Source of the DNA: G965230065 sp965230065
GTDB lineage: Bacteria > Bacteroidota > Bacteroidia > Cytophagales > Cyclobacteriaceae
Reading direction: 5' to 3'
NCBI GenBank assembly: GCA_965230065.1
Contig: OZ245942.1
Span: 1,736,001 to 1,800,000 of the forward strand
Length of the DNA stretch: 64,000 nt
Shown in pieces: positions 7,174 to 15,281 of this stretch. How positions within the stretch are numbered: position 1 is the stretch's first letter; the number at the start of each line of letters is the position of its first letter. The notes beneath the pieces are model-generated. The model saw nothing but the letters and a program-made list of their open reading frames with translations, had not been told where the DNA came from and searched no databases. The position numbers and the translations under genes were made by a program.

Positions 7174-8727
7174 CTATTTATCCCAGGCAACATTCATCAC
7201 CTCCTGCATCACCGGAAAAGCTGCATCCTCATCGCCCACTTCCTGCTTCAAATCCAACAACTGTTGTTTCAACGTCTGAATAGTTTCCTGGTAAGCCGGA
7301 TCGTGATAGGCGTTGTGGATTTCAGCCGGGTCTTTTTTCAGGTCGTAAAATTCCCAGGCCGGTTTGGTAACTTCCTCATGGGCTCCGGGCATGCCCAGGG
7401 GTTGGCCATAATAAAAAATCAGTTTATACCGCTCCGTACGAATACCAAAATGGGCCGGCCGCTGTGTTTGATGCAACCAATAACGATAATACATGGAAGA
7501 ACGCCATTCCTCAGCAATATTTCCTGTCAGGTTAGTGCGAAAGCTTTCACCTTCCATAAACTCCGGGGTATTTACGCCTGCATAATCCAGGAACAAAGGG
7601 GCAAAATCCAGGTTCAGTATCATATCATTCACCTGACTACCTGCTTCAATTTCAGGGGGGTAACGCACCACAAAGGGCATGCGCAGTGCTTCTTCGTACA
7701 TCATGCGTTTGTCAAAAAAGCCATGTTCGCCCAGGAAATAGCCCTGATCGGCAGTGTAAATCACTATGGTATTATCAGCCAGTCCCTTTTCGTCCAGGTA
7801 ATCCAGCAGTTTGCCGATATTGTCATCAATAGCCGTGCTGCCCCGCATAAAGTCTTTGACGAATTTCTGGTAAGTTTTTTTCCGGGCCTGTATGCTGTCC
7901 AATCCTTCCAGGGAAAACGGCCCGCCGGGGTAGCGTTCGTTATTATTTTCATATCGGTCGCCCAAAATTTCAAGCTCCTGCCCCGAAAAAGTCCTTTCTG
8001 CTATTTCAGGATAAAAATTCAACAGGCTGGCCGGTTCGGGCACTTCTATATCTTCATATAAGTTTGCATGCCTTGCCGGATAATCAAACGGTTCGTGCGT
8101 GGCCTTAAAGTGAGTCATCAAAAAGAAAGGTTCATCAGTATTCCGCTGATTCAGCCAGTTGATGGACTGGTCGGCAATCACATCGGCAGAGTAGCCTTTG
8201 TACGTTTCCCCTCCTGCTTCCCAATTGGTGGAATCCCTCAAAATCGAGTTTTGGTAACGGCCTTGCCCGGGCAGTACATTGTAGTAATCAAATCCGGCTG
8301 GTTTTTCTTTCAAATGCCATTTACCGATGATGGCCGTTTGGTAACCATTGCCCTGTAATACTTTTGCCACATTATCTTGTTTGGGAGAAAGCCCCTCAGA
8401 AAGTGTATAAATGCCATTTTGGTGACTGTACTGGCTGGTGAGGATGCTGCCCCGGCTGGGTACACAAATAGAGTTGGTGCAGAATACATTTTGCAACAAG
8501 GCTCCTTCCTGTGCCATGCGCCGGATGTTGGGCGTTTGTACGATAGAATCCAGAATGCCTCCATATATGCCCCAGGCTTGTGAAGTATGATCATCAGACA
8601 TGATGAAGAGAATATTAGGACGGGTAGATTCTTTCGTTTGATTTTCAGGCTGCTGGCAAAAAGTACAGGTTAGGACAGGCAACACGAAGAAAAAAAGGCG
8701 GTAGGTGAAAGTTGGTTTAAAAAGCAT
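7174..8727 (-). CDS. Exported sulfatase (S1 type)
   Basis: I place the start at ATG 8727, giving about 517 residues that begin MLFKPTFTYRLFFFVLPVL, a good signal peptide; a longer frame from 8802 adds an unlikely 25-residue leader. The alkaline phosphatase-like sulfatase fold is clear. NILFIMSDDHT supplies the metal-binding Asp pair, and CVPSRGSILTS is the sulfatase signature whose Cys (residue 88 from this start) is converted to formylglycine by a maturase encoded elsewhere. IYTADQGYFLGEHG, near the middle, is the second metal site. Such enzymes remove sulfate from polysaccharides in the periplasm. The gene is divergent from the isomerase at 8848. No susC/susD pair or glycoside hydrolase is adjacent, so the substrate cannot be inferred. 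Confidence 0.93.
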   Translation of the reverse strand: MLFKPTFTYRLFFFVLPVLTCTFCQQPENQTKESTRPNILFIMSDDHTSQAWGIYGGILDSIVQTPNIRRMAQEGALLQNVFCTNSICVPSRGSILTSQYSHQNGIYTLSEGLSPKQDNVAKVLQGNGYQTAIIGKWHLKEKPAGFDYYNVLPGQGRYQNSILRDSTNWEAGGETYKGYSADVIADQSINWLNQRNTDEPFFLMTHFKATHEPFDYPARHANLYEDIEVPEPASLLNFYPEIAERTFSGQELEILGDRYENNNERYPGGPFSLEGLDSIQARKKTYQKFVKDFMRGSTAIDDNIGKLLDYLDEKGLADNTIVIYTADQGYFLGEHGFFDKRMMYEEALRMPFVVRYPPEIEAGSQVNDMILNLDFAPLFLDYAGVNTPEFMEGESFRTNLTGNIAEEWRSSMYYRYWLHQTQRPAHFGIRTERYKLIFYYGQPLGMPGAHEEVTKPAWEFYDLKKDPAEIHNAYHDPAYQETIQTLKQQLLDLKQEVGDEDAAFPVMQEVMNVAWDK

Positions 8728-8847
8728 GTTTTTCAATAAATTGTAAGTCTTGGGAAAGCCAAAGTTAGGAAGCTTCATGAAAACTAACACCGTTTCCTTC
8801 ACAATATAATATGTTTAACTTTACAACTCATTAAAAATATAACCACC

Positions 8848-9780
8848 ATGATGGAACGCCGAAATTTTATCAAAACTACCCTAACAGCCGCAGGATCAGC
8901 GTATCTACTGCATACAACTCCAGCTTTAGGGAATACAACGAAATCCCTCAATGTGGCCTGCCAGCAATACACCTGGTTTTCTTATTTCCGCCGGGAAGGC
9001 AAGGAGTGGAGCAAAGACCTGAATGTCTCCCTGAACGCATTTACCTCATCTGGCCTGCAAGGTTTTGAGCCCAGCTTTGAATCTCCCCTTGAGGTAAAGA
9101 ATTTGCAGCCCCTTTTGAAAGACTACGGAGTATGGACTAAATCTTTGTACGTAAACTCAGTTTTGCACGATGAGGCAGAAGTAGAAAAAAGCATGGAATC
9201 GGTACTTGCCATTGCCAAAGCAGCCAAAAAGCTGGGCGTTGAAATTGTAGTGACTAACCCTTCTCCTATTGAGTGGGGAGGCCCTCAAAATAAAAATGAT
9301 AAGCAACTGAAAGTGCAGGCAAAAGCCCTCGATCAGCTGGGCAAGGACCTGCGCCAACTCGGGCTGAAGCTGGCTTACCACACCCACGATGCCGAAATGC
9401 GGGAAGGAGCCCGGGAATTCCACCACATGCTGGTAGGCACCAACCCCGAAAATGTACACCTGTGCCTTGATTCCCACTGGATTTACCGGGGGGCAGGCGA
9501 CTCACAAGTTGCCTTGTTTGACATTGTCAACCTCTATGCCGACCGCATTGTGGAACTGCATTTGCGCCAATCGCACGATGGCATTTGGAGCGAAGTGTTT
9601 GAGCCAGGCGATATTGATTACGAAAGACTGGCGGAAGTGCTGAACAGCAAAAACCTACATCCGCATGTGGTGCTGGAGCAGGCGGTAGAAGAAGGTACGC
9701 CCCACACCATGAACACCGTAGAAGCCAACCGCAAAAGCCTGGCGTATGTGCATGAGGTTTTTGATAAAGTGGCCGGGTGA
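8848..9780 (+). CDS. Exported sugar phosphate isomerase/epimerase-like TIM-barrel protein
   Basis: The 310-residue protein opens with a twin-arginine-like signal (MERRNFIKTTLTAAGSAYLL) and belongs to the xylose isomerase-like TIM-barrel (AP endonuclease 2) superfamily. Supporting blocks are GLQGFEPSFE, a LGVEIVVTNPSP strand, KLAYHTHDAEM, NVHLCLDSHWIYRGAG and a late HPHVVLEQAVEEGT, which hold the His, Asp and Glu metal ligands typical of the fold. Homologues with this signal are common in Bacteroidota and Planctomycetota sugar-utilisation regions. The start could be the second ATG at 8851. It is divergent from the sulfatase, with about 120 bases of shared promoter region. Exact substrate is unknown. 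Confidence 0.88.
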   Translation: MMERRNFIKTTLTAAGSAYLLHTTPALGNTTKSLNVACQQYTWFSYFRREGKEWSKDLNVSLNAFTSSGLQGFEPSFESPLEVKNLQPLLKDYGVWTKSLYVNSVLHDEAEVEKSMESVLAIAKAAKKLGVEIVVTNPSPIEWGGPQNKNDKQLKVQAKALDQLGKDLRQLGLKLAYHTHDAEMREGAREFHHMLVGTNPENVHLCLDSHWIYRGAGDSQVALFDIVNLYADRIVELHLRQSHDGIWSEVFEPGDIDYERLAEVLNSKNLHPHVVLEQAVEEGTPHTMNTVEANRKSLAYVHEVFDKVAG

Positions 9781-9786
9781 TTGACC

Positions 9787-9836
9787 AGTTGGCAGCGGCA
9801 GTAGGCAGTCCTTGAATTCTACTGCCACTGCCAACT
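9787..9836. repeat. Palindromic repeat, GGCAGTAGGCAG family
   Basis: A 17-bp inverted repeat with one mismatch (AGTTGGCAGCGGCAGTA at 9787-9803 against 9820-9836) sits between the convergent isomerase and aroE genes. A related sequence lies at 49953-50008. It may act as a terminator here, but recurrence points to a dispersed element. Confidence 0.6.
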
Positions 9837-9851
9837 GCTATTGCCTACTAT

Positions 9852-10595
9852 CTACTTGTTCCAAATCTCCCAGGACTTCTCTGCCTGCAAGTGCAGCATT
9901 TCCAGCCCGTTTTTGGTTTTTGCTCCTTGTGCCGCGGCTTTTTTCATAAAAGTGGTTGCTTCCGGGTTGTACACCAGGTCGTAGCAAAAATGTCCTGAAG
10001 TGAGTTGGCTGTAATCAATATCCGGAAAAGATTCGGTTTTGGGCGACATGCCCAGAGGCGTGGTGTTGATGATTAAAGGGTAATCAGCAAGGTTTTTTTG
10101 CCGTAAATCATCATAACTGATGGCTTTTTCGGAAGCGGTACGGGAAACCAACTGGGGCGAAATGTCCATATCTTCCAATACTACGATGACCGCTTTGGAA
10201 GCACCGCCGGTACCCAGCACCAGGGCATTCTTTATTTCAGCGCCATCCAACCATTTTTCCAGGGAATATTTGAACCCGTAGTAATCAGAATTATACCCGG
10301 CTTTCTGGCCATTTTCTTCAAAACGGATGGTATTGACAGCTCCTATTTTTTCGGCTACTTCATCCAAATAATCCAGATGGGCCATCACCTGCTGTTTATA
10401 AGGAATGGTTACGTTCATGCCTACCAGTGAGGTTTGTGCTTTCACCAGGGCTGGGAATTCATCCATGCTTTTTATTTCAAAAAGCTCATAATGCGCATCT
10501 TGTATGCCTTCTTTTTCAAACTTATCTGAGAAGTATTTTTTGGAAAAGGAATGGCTCAAAGGATAGCCGATCAGGCCAAAGGTTCTTTTTTTCAT
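9852..10595 (-). CDS. aroE: Shikimate dehydrogenase
   Basis: I choose ATG 10595, which gives MKKRTFGLIGYPLSHSFS, the normal N-terminus; the frame upstream to 10679 does not match the family. Shikimate dehydrogenase reduces 3-dehydroshikimate to shikimate with NADPH in aromatic amino acid synthesis. Seen motifs are PLSHSFSKKYF (shikimate-binding serines), GMNVTIPYKQ with the catalytic Lys, IGAVNTI, the nucleotide-binding LVLGTGGASKAV and the NTTPLGM and NGLEMLHLQAE blocks. The length of 247 residues is normal for the short Bacteroidota form. It is divergent from the ABA4-like gene and convergent with the isomerase, and so appears to be a single-gene unit. Confidence 0.95.
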   Translation of the reverse strand: MKKRTFGLIGYPLSHSFSKKYFSDKFEKEGIQDAHYELFEIKSMDEFPALVKAQTSLVGMNVTIPYKQQVMAHLDYLDEVAEKIGAVNTIRFEENGQKAGYNSDYYGFKYSLEKWLDGAEIKNALVLGTGGASKAVIVVLEDMDISPQLVSRTASEKAISYDDLRQKNLADYPLIINTTPLGMSPKTESFPDIDYSQLTSGHFCYDLVYNPEATTFMKKAAAQGAKTKNGLEMLHLQAEKSWEIWNK

Positions 10596-10793
10596 GATGA
10601 TGTATACTTGGTCGATTCTTTCTGCAAATGTAAAATTTCGAGTGAAGAATGCAGGGATAATTTTCTTACTGGGGTTCAACGCTTGGTTAATTCAGGCTAA
10701 AAAATTCAATACTTACCCCCATTTTTCGATCATCCACCCATTTTCAGTGAGAATAGCCCCTAAAGTGTATTAACTTGTGAAAAATTAAATACC

Positions 10794-11228
10794 ATGCAAC
10801 CTGAACTTATTTTCAAGATTGGCAGCAACCTGGCGATGATCGGCTGGGTTTTGCTCGTTTTTGCCCCCAAGTGGGGGTGGACAAAACGCATTGTACTTTA
10901 CGGAGGCATTCCGCTTTTGCTGGGTTTTGCTTATCTTTTCATCATCATCGTCAGCTTTGGCCGTGGAGAAGGGGGCTTCGGTTCCTTGGAAGAGGTACAA
11001 CTACTTTTCCAAAACCCCTGGATGTTGTTGGCTGGCTGGCTGCACTACCTGGCTTTTGATCTTTTCGTTGGTAGCTGGGAGTTGAGCAATGCCCAAAAAC
11101 TGGGTATCAACCATTTTCTGGTAATCCCCTGTATGCTACTCACCTTCTTTTTTGGCCCTATCGGGCTGATACTATATTTCATCGTTCGCTGGGTACATTC
11201 AAAAAAACTGTTCCATGAAAATTTCTAG
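10794..11228 (+). CDS. ABA4-like integral membrane protein (DUF4281)
   Basis: This 144-residue membrane protein has about four transmembrane segments. It matches the ABA4-like family through LAGWLHYLAFDLFVGSWE and the LTFFFGPIGLILYF ending. The plant member is needed for neoxanthin synthesis, but bacterial members have no established reaction and I transfer none. Its stop overlaps the start of the next gene by 14 bases, so the two are probably translated together. The upstream gap is shared with divergent aroE. Confidence 0.8.
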   Translation: MQPELIFKIGSNLAMIGWVLLVFAPKWGWTKRIVLYGGIPLLLGFAYLFIIIVSFGRGEGGFGSLEEVQLLFQNPWMLLAGWLHYLAFDLFVGSWELSNAQKLGINHFLVIPCMLLTFFFGPIGLILYFIVRWVHSKKLFHENF

Positions 11229-12006
11229 TTTTTACCTGGAACTTGTCAGCAGAAATAAGTTATTGGCTTATGTGGGTTTGGCGCACCTTCTGCTATTTAT
11301 TATTTTTCTGTTGTTATCTTTTGTAGACACCCGCACCGTACTGGGCATCAACACCTGGATCAAACCCATGAAATTTGCCTTGTCCATCTGGATTTACCTG
11401 TGGACCCTCGGTTGGTATTTGTATTATTTGCCCAACAGTCGGCGACCTGTGAAAGTGGTAAGCTGGGGCGTTGCGGTGTCGATGATTGTAGAAATGCTTT
11501 GTATTGGGTTGCAGGCCGGAAGGGGCATACGTTCTCATTTCAATGTTTCAACCGCTTTTGATGGCATTGTTTTCGGCATGATGGGTAACTTCATCATGCT
11601 TAACACTTTATTGCTCATTTACATTACCATCCTCTTTTTTATCAAAAAACCAGCTATTTCCCCCACGTATTTGCGGGCCATTCGTACCGGGTTGATGCTG
11701 CTCTTATTTTCCAGCGCGGTAGGCGGGATGATGATCAGTAACCTGGGCCACAGTGTAGGGGTAGCCGACGGAGGCAGCGGTTTACCCTTCGTCAACTGGA
11801 GCACGGAAGGAGGGGATTTGCGTATTGCCCATTTTATCGGCATTCATGGCCTGCAAGCCATTCCGCTATTTGCTTTTTTATTGGAAAGGTATGGTATCAA
11901 CCGGCAGAAAATATGGACGGGAATGTTTGTGCTGCTTTATGTAGGGGTGACCGGGTTTTTATTCTGGCAGGCGATGGAGGGGCGGCCTTTGGTGGCATTT
12001 CAGTAG
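11215..12006 (+). CDS. Multi-pass membrane protein of unknown function
   Basis: The 263-residue protein has about seven hydrophobic helices, for example LAYVGLAHLLLFIIFLLLSF, FGMMGNFIMLNTLLLIYITI and GMFVLLYVGVTGFLFW. Small polar patches (NTWIKPMKFALSIW, ISNLGHSVG, IAHFIGIHGLQAIPL) look conserved enough to be functional, with two His residues in the membrane part. I do not recognise a named family. The 14-base overlap with the ABA4-like gene strongly suggests a two-gene operon and a joint role in the membrane. Confidence 0.8.
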   Translation: MKISSFYLELVSRNKLLAYVGLAHLLLFIIFLLLSFVDTRTVLGINTWIKPMKFALSIWIYLWTLGWYLYYLPNSRRPVKVVSWGVAVSMIVEMLCIGLQAGRGIRSHFNVSTAFDGIVFGMMGNFIMLNTLLLIYITILFFIKKPAISPTYLRAIRTGLMLLLFSSAVGGMMISNLGHSVGVADGGSGLPFVNWSTEGGDLRIAHFIGIHGLQAIPLFAFLLERYGINRQKIWTGMFVLLYVGVTGFLFWQAMEGRPLVAFQ

Positions 12007-12043
12007 TAATTTTTTTTTGTAATCCATCGCCTTATTCTTTTTC

Positions 12044-12084
12044 CTAAAGATAACGTTTTTCAGGCAGGGATGATACAGCGCGGG
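12044..12084. repeat. Direct repeat flanking vapBC, left copy
   Basis: CTAAAGATAACGTTTTTCA followed by GCAGGGA and GATACAGCG matches 12721-12760 with few differences. The pair brackets the vapBC module: this copy follows the toxin stop, and the other precedes the antitoxin start. A cassette-like duplication or insertion is possible. Confidence 0.7.
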
Positions 12085-12091
12085 TGTAAGT

Positions 12092-12484
12092 TCACCAAAC
12101 TTCTATTTCCAGTTCGTCTATTTCCTGAAAGTGTTTGTCTTTTGTAACTACAGGTAATTTATGCTGACAAGCGATGGCCGCAATCCAGAGGTCATTTTCA
12201 GGAATAGGTTTCCCTTTTCTTTGTAATGCTACTTTAAGCCGACTGCATGTTATGGCCGTTTGCTGGTCACTACCTGTCAAGGTAACTATTTGTAAGAAGT
12301 TGTTGATAAGTGAGAGATGGTAGCCTGGTCGTTAAGATTTTTCAGCCCCAAAATATAACTCACCTAAAACTGGTACTGGTAACAAAACCTCTTTTACCTG
12401 TTGAATATGATCAGCAATCTCCTGACTACCCTTAAACAGATCTATGACAATATTGGTATCTAAAACAAAACGCTTACCACTCAT
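12092..12484 (-). pseudogene. VapC-like PIN-domain toxin interrupted by an in-frame stop
   Basis: From ATG 12484 the frame reads MSGKRFVLDTNIVIDLFKGS and continues to GELYFGAEKS, where TAA (plus-strand bases 12332-12334) stops it at codon 51. The same frame continues after the stop with the rest of the domain (GKPIPENDLWIAAIACQH, then VVTKDKHF) to TGA at 12092, giving 130 codons, the usual VapC length. The four acidic PIN residues are present (D9, E42, D98, D116). VapC toxins cleave RNA. The only damage seen is one nonsense codon, so inactivation is recent or a sequencing error. The antitoxin gene overlaps the start by 11 bases. Readthrough or a split protein cannot be excluded. Confidence 0.85.
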
Positions 12485-12710
12485 CCTCATCTATTTTTTC
12501 ACAAGCGTCTTGTATATCTTTTTTCATTTGTTCGGCCTCTTTTTTATCTAAAACACCAACAAAGTCATGCACTAATGGCTTACCTGAAGTAGGGTTGGCA
12601 ACCTTTTTTCCTTCTTGCAAAACAGCTTCCAGTTTGTTGATTAAATCTTCATCATCAAGTCGTAAATACTTTTCAATAAAGTGTAATTTACGGGTAGCAA
12701 TGTCTGTCAT
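12474..12710 (-). CDS. VapB-like antitoxin of the interrupted PIN toxin
   Basis: Starting at ATG 12710 (MTDIATRKLHFIEKYLRL) the product has about 78 residues and ends in a run of acidic residues (KIDEDEW). The small size, helical N-terminus and placement directly upstream of, and overlapping, a PIN toxin gene identify it as the cognate antitoxin. Antitoxins of this type bind the toxin and repress the operon. A longer frame from 12740 would start inside the direct repeat at 12721-12760 and is less likely. It is intact although its toxin is broken. Confidence 0.7.
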   Translation of the reverse strand: MTDIATRKLHFIEKYLRLDDEDLINKLEAVLQEGKKVANPTSGKPLVHDFVGVLDKKEAEQMKKDIQDACEKIDEDEW

Positions 12711-12720
12711 AATCTTTTTT

Positions 12721-12760
12721 CTAAAGATAACGTTTTTCATGCAGGGAAGGATACAGCGGG
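12721..12760. repeat. Direct repeat flanking vapBC, right copy
   Basis: This is the second copy of the 12044-12084 repeat, in the same orientation and about 677 bases away. It lies immediately upstream of the antitoxin start, so it may contain the vapB promoter or operator; the left copy could then be the leftover of a second, lost module. Confidence 0.65.
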
Positions 12761-12855
12761 GATATGCAAATATTAATCTCTACATACTTTCTGGAACATA
12801 GCATATTAGCATTAGACTCTTGCCTAAAAAGAATTGCCATTAATAATTTCATTAG

Positions 12856-13347
12856 TTAAGGAGAAAATACCAATATTGAGCTTGGCTTGCTACCATTTTC
12901 AGAACCAATTGGAGTATTTCTAATTAACCACCTAAAGTTTTGTTTCAACTCCTGATATCTTCCCGTTTTCGCATTTATATGTAACCTTTCAATTTTAAAT
13001 TCAAAATATTTTTCCAAATATTCACAAACGTTCCGCACAAAGTTTTCCCTTGTTATATATTTCTCTTCTTTGTCTTTTTCTGATTTTTGAAAACACAAAT
13101 CAGCTATATATAGAAATGCAAAGCGTAACTCTTTAGGTGAAAAATCATCTAAAGAACTTTTGTTAATCTTTTCGTTCTGGAGAGCATTTTTTAATGATTT
13201 TACAGCGGCTAGAAATTTCTCTCTTGGGCTTAAGCTTTTGTTAATTTGAAGATTAAAATCTTTAATTAAAGCATTGGTACATATATTATAAGTTTTCGAT
13301 GCAATCTCTATTTTTACTCGACTTTCTATTTGGTTGTATGCACTCAT
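12856..13347 (-). CDS. Hypothetical AT-rich accessory protein
   Basis: The 163-residue product is lysine- and glutamate-rich and predicted helical (KSLKNALQNEKINKSSLDDF, CFQKSEKDKEEKYITRENF). I recognise no family, signal peptide or membrane segment. Base composition is visibly more AT-rich than the flanking metabolic genes, and the gene adjoins a toxin-antitoxin module, which suggests acquired DNA. The C-terminus contains an NFRWLIRNTPIG stretch that might help a profile search. It appears to be a single-gene unit. Confidence 0.6.
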   Translation of the reverse strand: MSAYNQIESRVKIEIASKTYNICTNALIKDFNLQINKSLSPREKFLAAVKSLKNALQNEKINKSSLDDFSPKELRFAFLYIADLCFQKSEKDKEEKYITRENFVRNVCEYLEKYFEFKIERLHINAKTGRYQELKQNFRWLIRNTPIGSENGSKPSSILVFSP

Positions 13348-13496
13348 TGTAACATGGCTTTAGATGAGGATAACACATAAAATTATACGCCAGTTACTTT
13401 TGAGGGTTTTCGGTAGGTACTGTAAATACTTTGAAATCAGCGATCAGGCGAGCGCCCAATCGAGTAATATCCCGGCTGGGATATGCGAAAAACAGG

Positions 13497-13561
13497 AGAC
13501 TTCCGAAGTTTTCAGCATGCATTGGAGCATCAGCTTTCTATATGCTAAACTCCGGAAGTCT
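13497..13561 (-). terminator. Hairpin after the DUF1080 gene, GACTTCCGAA repeat family
   Basis: AGACTTCCGAAGTTT (13497-13511) pairs with AAACTCCGGAAGTCT (13547-13561) with one G-T wobble, around a 35-base loop. It begins ten bases beyond the stop of the DUF1080 gene. The arm sequence recurs at 15104, 26294 and 40458, so it is both a likely terminator and a dispersed repeat. Confidence 0.55.
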
Positions 13562-13570
13562 GTTCAAATC

Positions 13571-15025
13571 CTATTCCTCCAACTTCCGCACCTTGATACT
13601 GCGGAAATGCACCTCATCCCCGTGGTCTTGCAAAAGGATGTGGCCGGATTGCCAGCCGCCAAAACCTTCCCATTTTTCGTACTTACTGCGGGCTACCAGG
13701 GCGTAAAATGCAGGGGTTCCTCTGTCATATTCCAATACTTTCCGATGGTTAAGCCAGTGTTCTACGTTTGCGCCTTTGAACTCAGCTGTCTCGCGTTGCT
13801 GCTGCTTTACGCTTACTCTTGTGCCTTTCACTATCAGGCGGGCGTGGTTCCATTCGCCGGGTTTATTGATGGGCTTATCAGCATCAGCAGGAATCAGGTC
13901 GTACAAAGAAGCTACGGTGCGGTTGCCTGCGCTGCCTTTTTTGGCGTCGGGGTGCCTTTCATCATCTAATAACTGATACTCAAGGCCAATGGCCGAAGCA
14001 CCTGAGCCGTATTGTTCGGTAATGAAGTATTTGATACCACTGTTGGCACCTTCGGTGAGTTTAAAATCCAGTTGAAACTCAAACATGCTGTATTCATCTT
14101 CTGTAACCACATCGCCTCCATGCTGGGATTCAGCTCCTCCGGAAGCTTCTACGATCAACTCCCCGTCTTCTACTTTCCATCCAACTTCGGGGAAATCTTC
14201 TTTGCCAACACCTCTCCATCCATCGGTAGATTTGCCATCAAACAGTAATTGCCATCCCTGGGCACGCTCCTGGGGAGAAAGGTAGTTGGGAATGAGGTTG
14301 ACCACATGTATATCCGTCCATGGGCTTTGCACCAAATTGTCGGTTTTGATGCGGATATTGCGCCACATCACATGCTTGCCTGACTGCGATTCGTCGCGGA
14401 TGCTGTGTACCTGCAGGGCGATAAAGCCTTTTGCCGTTTCGTCATCAATCAGGTCAGTACAGGGAATACCATTCACCCAGGTGCGAATAGAGTTACCGAT
14501 GGCCTCGATGCGGTAGTGGTTCCACTCTCCATTTTTAAAGGCAGTGCGGGCTTTCGGGTTCAGCGAAAGCGGGTACAACCACCCCCTACGGGCTTCGTCG
14601 TACACGCCTCCACTCCACGAACGCATAGAAGGGTCTACTTCCATTTGGTAACCATGTACACGTCCGTCACGGTATTCGGGAATGCTGTTGGAGCGGAACT
14701 GAATGCCTGAGTTCATGCTGGGGTCCACTTTGAGCTCTACTTCAAAAATGAAATCGGAATACATTTTTTCGGTAGTCATGAAGCTATTGGGCGTGTTCAT
14801 AACAGTTGTACCGATGATTACGCCGTCTTTTACTTCGTACTTGGCTTCTCCGTTCAACTGCTTCCAGCCGGTGAGGTCCTTGCCGTTGAAAAGGTTCGTC
14901 CACCCATCATCCGCTTTAGTTTTTTTCGGGGCTTCAGTAGCACTGGCGAGTGAATAAACGCCAAAAAGGGCGATAAAGGTAAGAATTGACCAAAGTTTTG
15001 GCCTTCTTTGTGTTATATTTAACAT
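13571..15025 (-). CDS. Two-domain DUF1080 (3-keto-disaccharide hydrolase-like) secreted protein
   Basis: The 484-residue protein has a signal peptide (LTFIALFGVYSLASA) and two DUF1080 domains in tandem. The first runs from WTNLFNGKDLTGWKQLNG to about residue 225, and the second from WQLLFDGKSTDGWRGVG to the end. Each has the family pattern of an FDGK/FNGK..GW start, a strand with NSGI.F/NSGIKYF and a GEWNH.R motif. DUF1080 proteins adopt a concanavalin-like jelly roll, and some hydrolyse 3-keto-glycosides. The protein should act in the periplasm on sugars. It appears monocistronic, bounded by repeat-containing gaps. Confidence 0.9.
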   Translation of the reverse strand: MLNITQRRPKLWSILTFIALFGVYSLASATEAPKKTKADDGWTNLFNGKDLTGWKQLNGEAKYEVKDGVIIGTTVMNTPNSFMTTEKMYSDFIFEVELKVDPSMNSGIQFRSNSIPEYRDGRVHGYQMEVDPSMRSWSGGVYDEARRGWLYPLSLNPKARTAFKNGEWNHYRIEAIGNSIRTWVNGIPCTDLIDDETAKGFIALQVHSIRDESQSGKHVMWRNIRIKTDNLVQSPWTDIHVVNLIPNYLSPQERAQGWQLLFDGKSTDGWRGVGKEDFPEVGWKVEDGELIVEASGGAESQHGGDVVTEDEYSMFEFQLDFKLTEGANSGIKYFITEQYGSGASAIGLEYQLLDDERHPDAKKGSAGNRTVASLYDLIPADADKPINKPGEWNHARLIVKGTRVSVKQQQRETAEFKGANVEHWLNHRKVLEYDRGTPAFYALVARSKYEKWEGFGGWQSGHILLQDHGDEVHFRSIKVRKLEE

Positions 15026-15103
15026 AATGTGATTAATTAAATGGTTGGAGTTTAATTGAACCCGAAAATTCTCAAAAATATCTCATTTTAACAAGGTATG
15101 TAC

Positions 15104-15119
15104 AGACTTCCGAAATTTT
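15104..15119. repeat. Single arm of GACTTCCGAA repeat family
   Basis: AGACTTCCGAAATTTT is present here without a nearby complementary arm. It matches one arm of the hairpins at 13497, 26294 and 40458 and is probably a degenerate copy. Confidence 0.5.
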
Positions 15120-15213
15120 CCGGTTGATGTCCCATGGCTTCAGCATTGTGCCTACTTATGGCAGGATGCTTTCGCCCGTCTGCTTTCCATATACTGTTTT
15201 TTGCGCTTTTGAC

Positions 15214-15263
15214 GGACGGAGCCCTTGGTTCATTTTAAGACACCGGACAGAGTCGGACACCAG
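15214..15263. repeat. 50-bp dispersed repeat, copy 1
   Basis: The 50 bases begin GGACGGAGCCC and end with GAGTC.GAC.CCAG. They align without gaps to 40388-40437, roughly three quarters of positions being identical. It lies just after the hemE stop. Confidence 0.65.
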
Positions 15264-15281
15264 TTTTAGAGCCTGCCTGCT

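Noticed and set aside
7138..8061. 307-codon plus-strand open frame across the sulfatase gene
   Set aside because: It is antisense to clear sulfatase coding sequence with intact catalytic motifs; the frame is a shadow of that gene.
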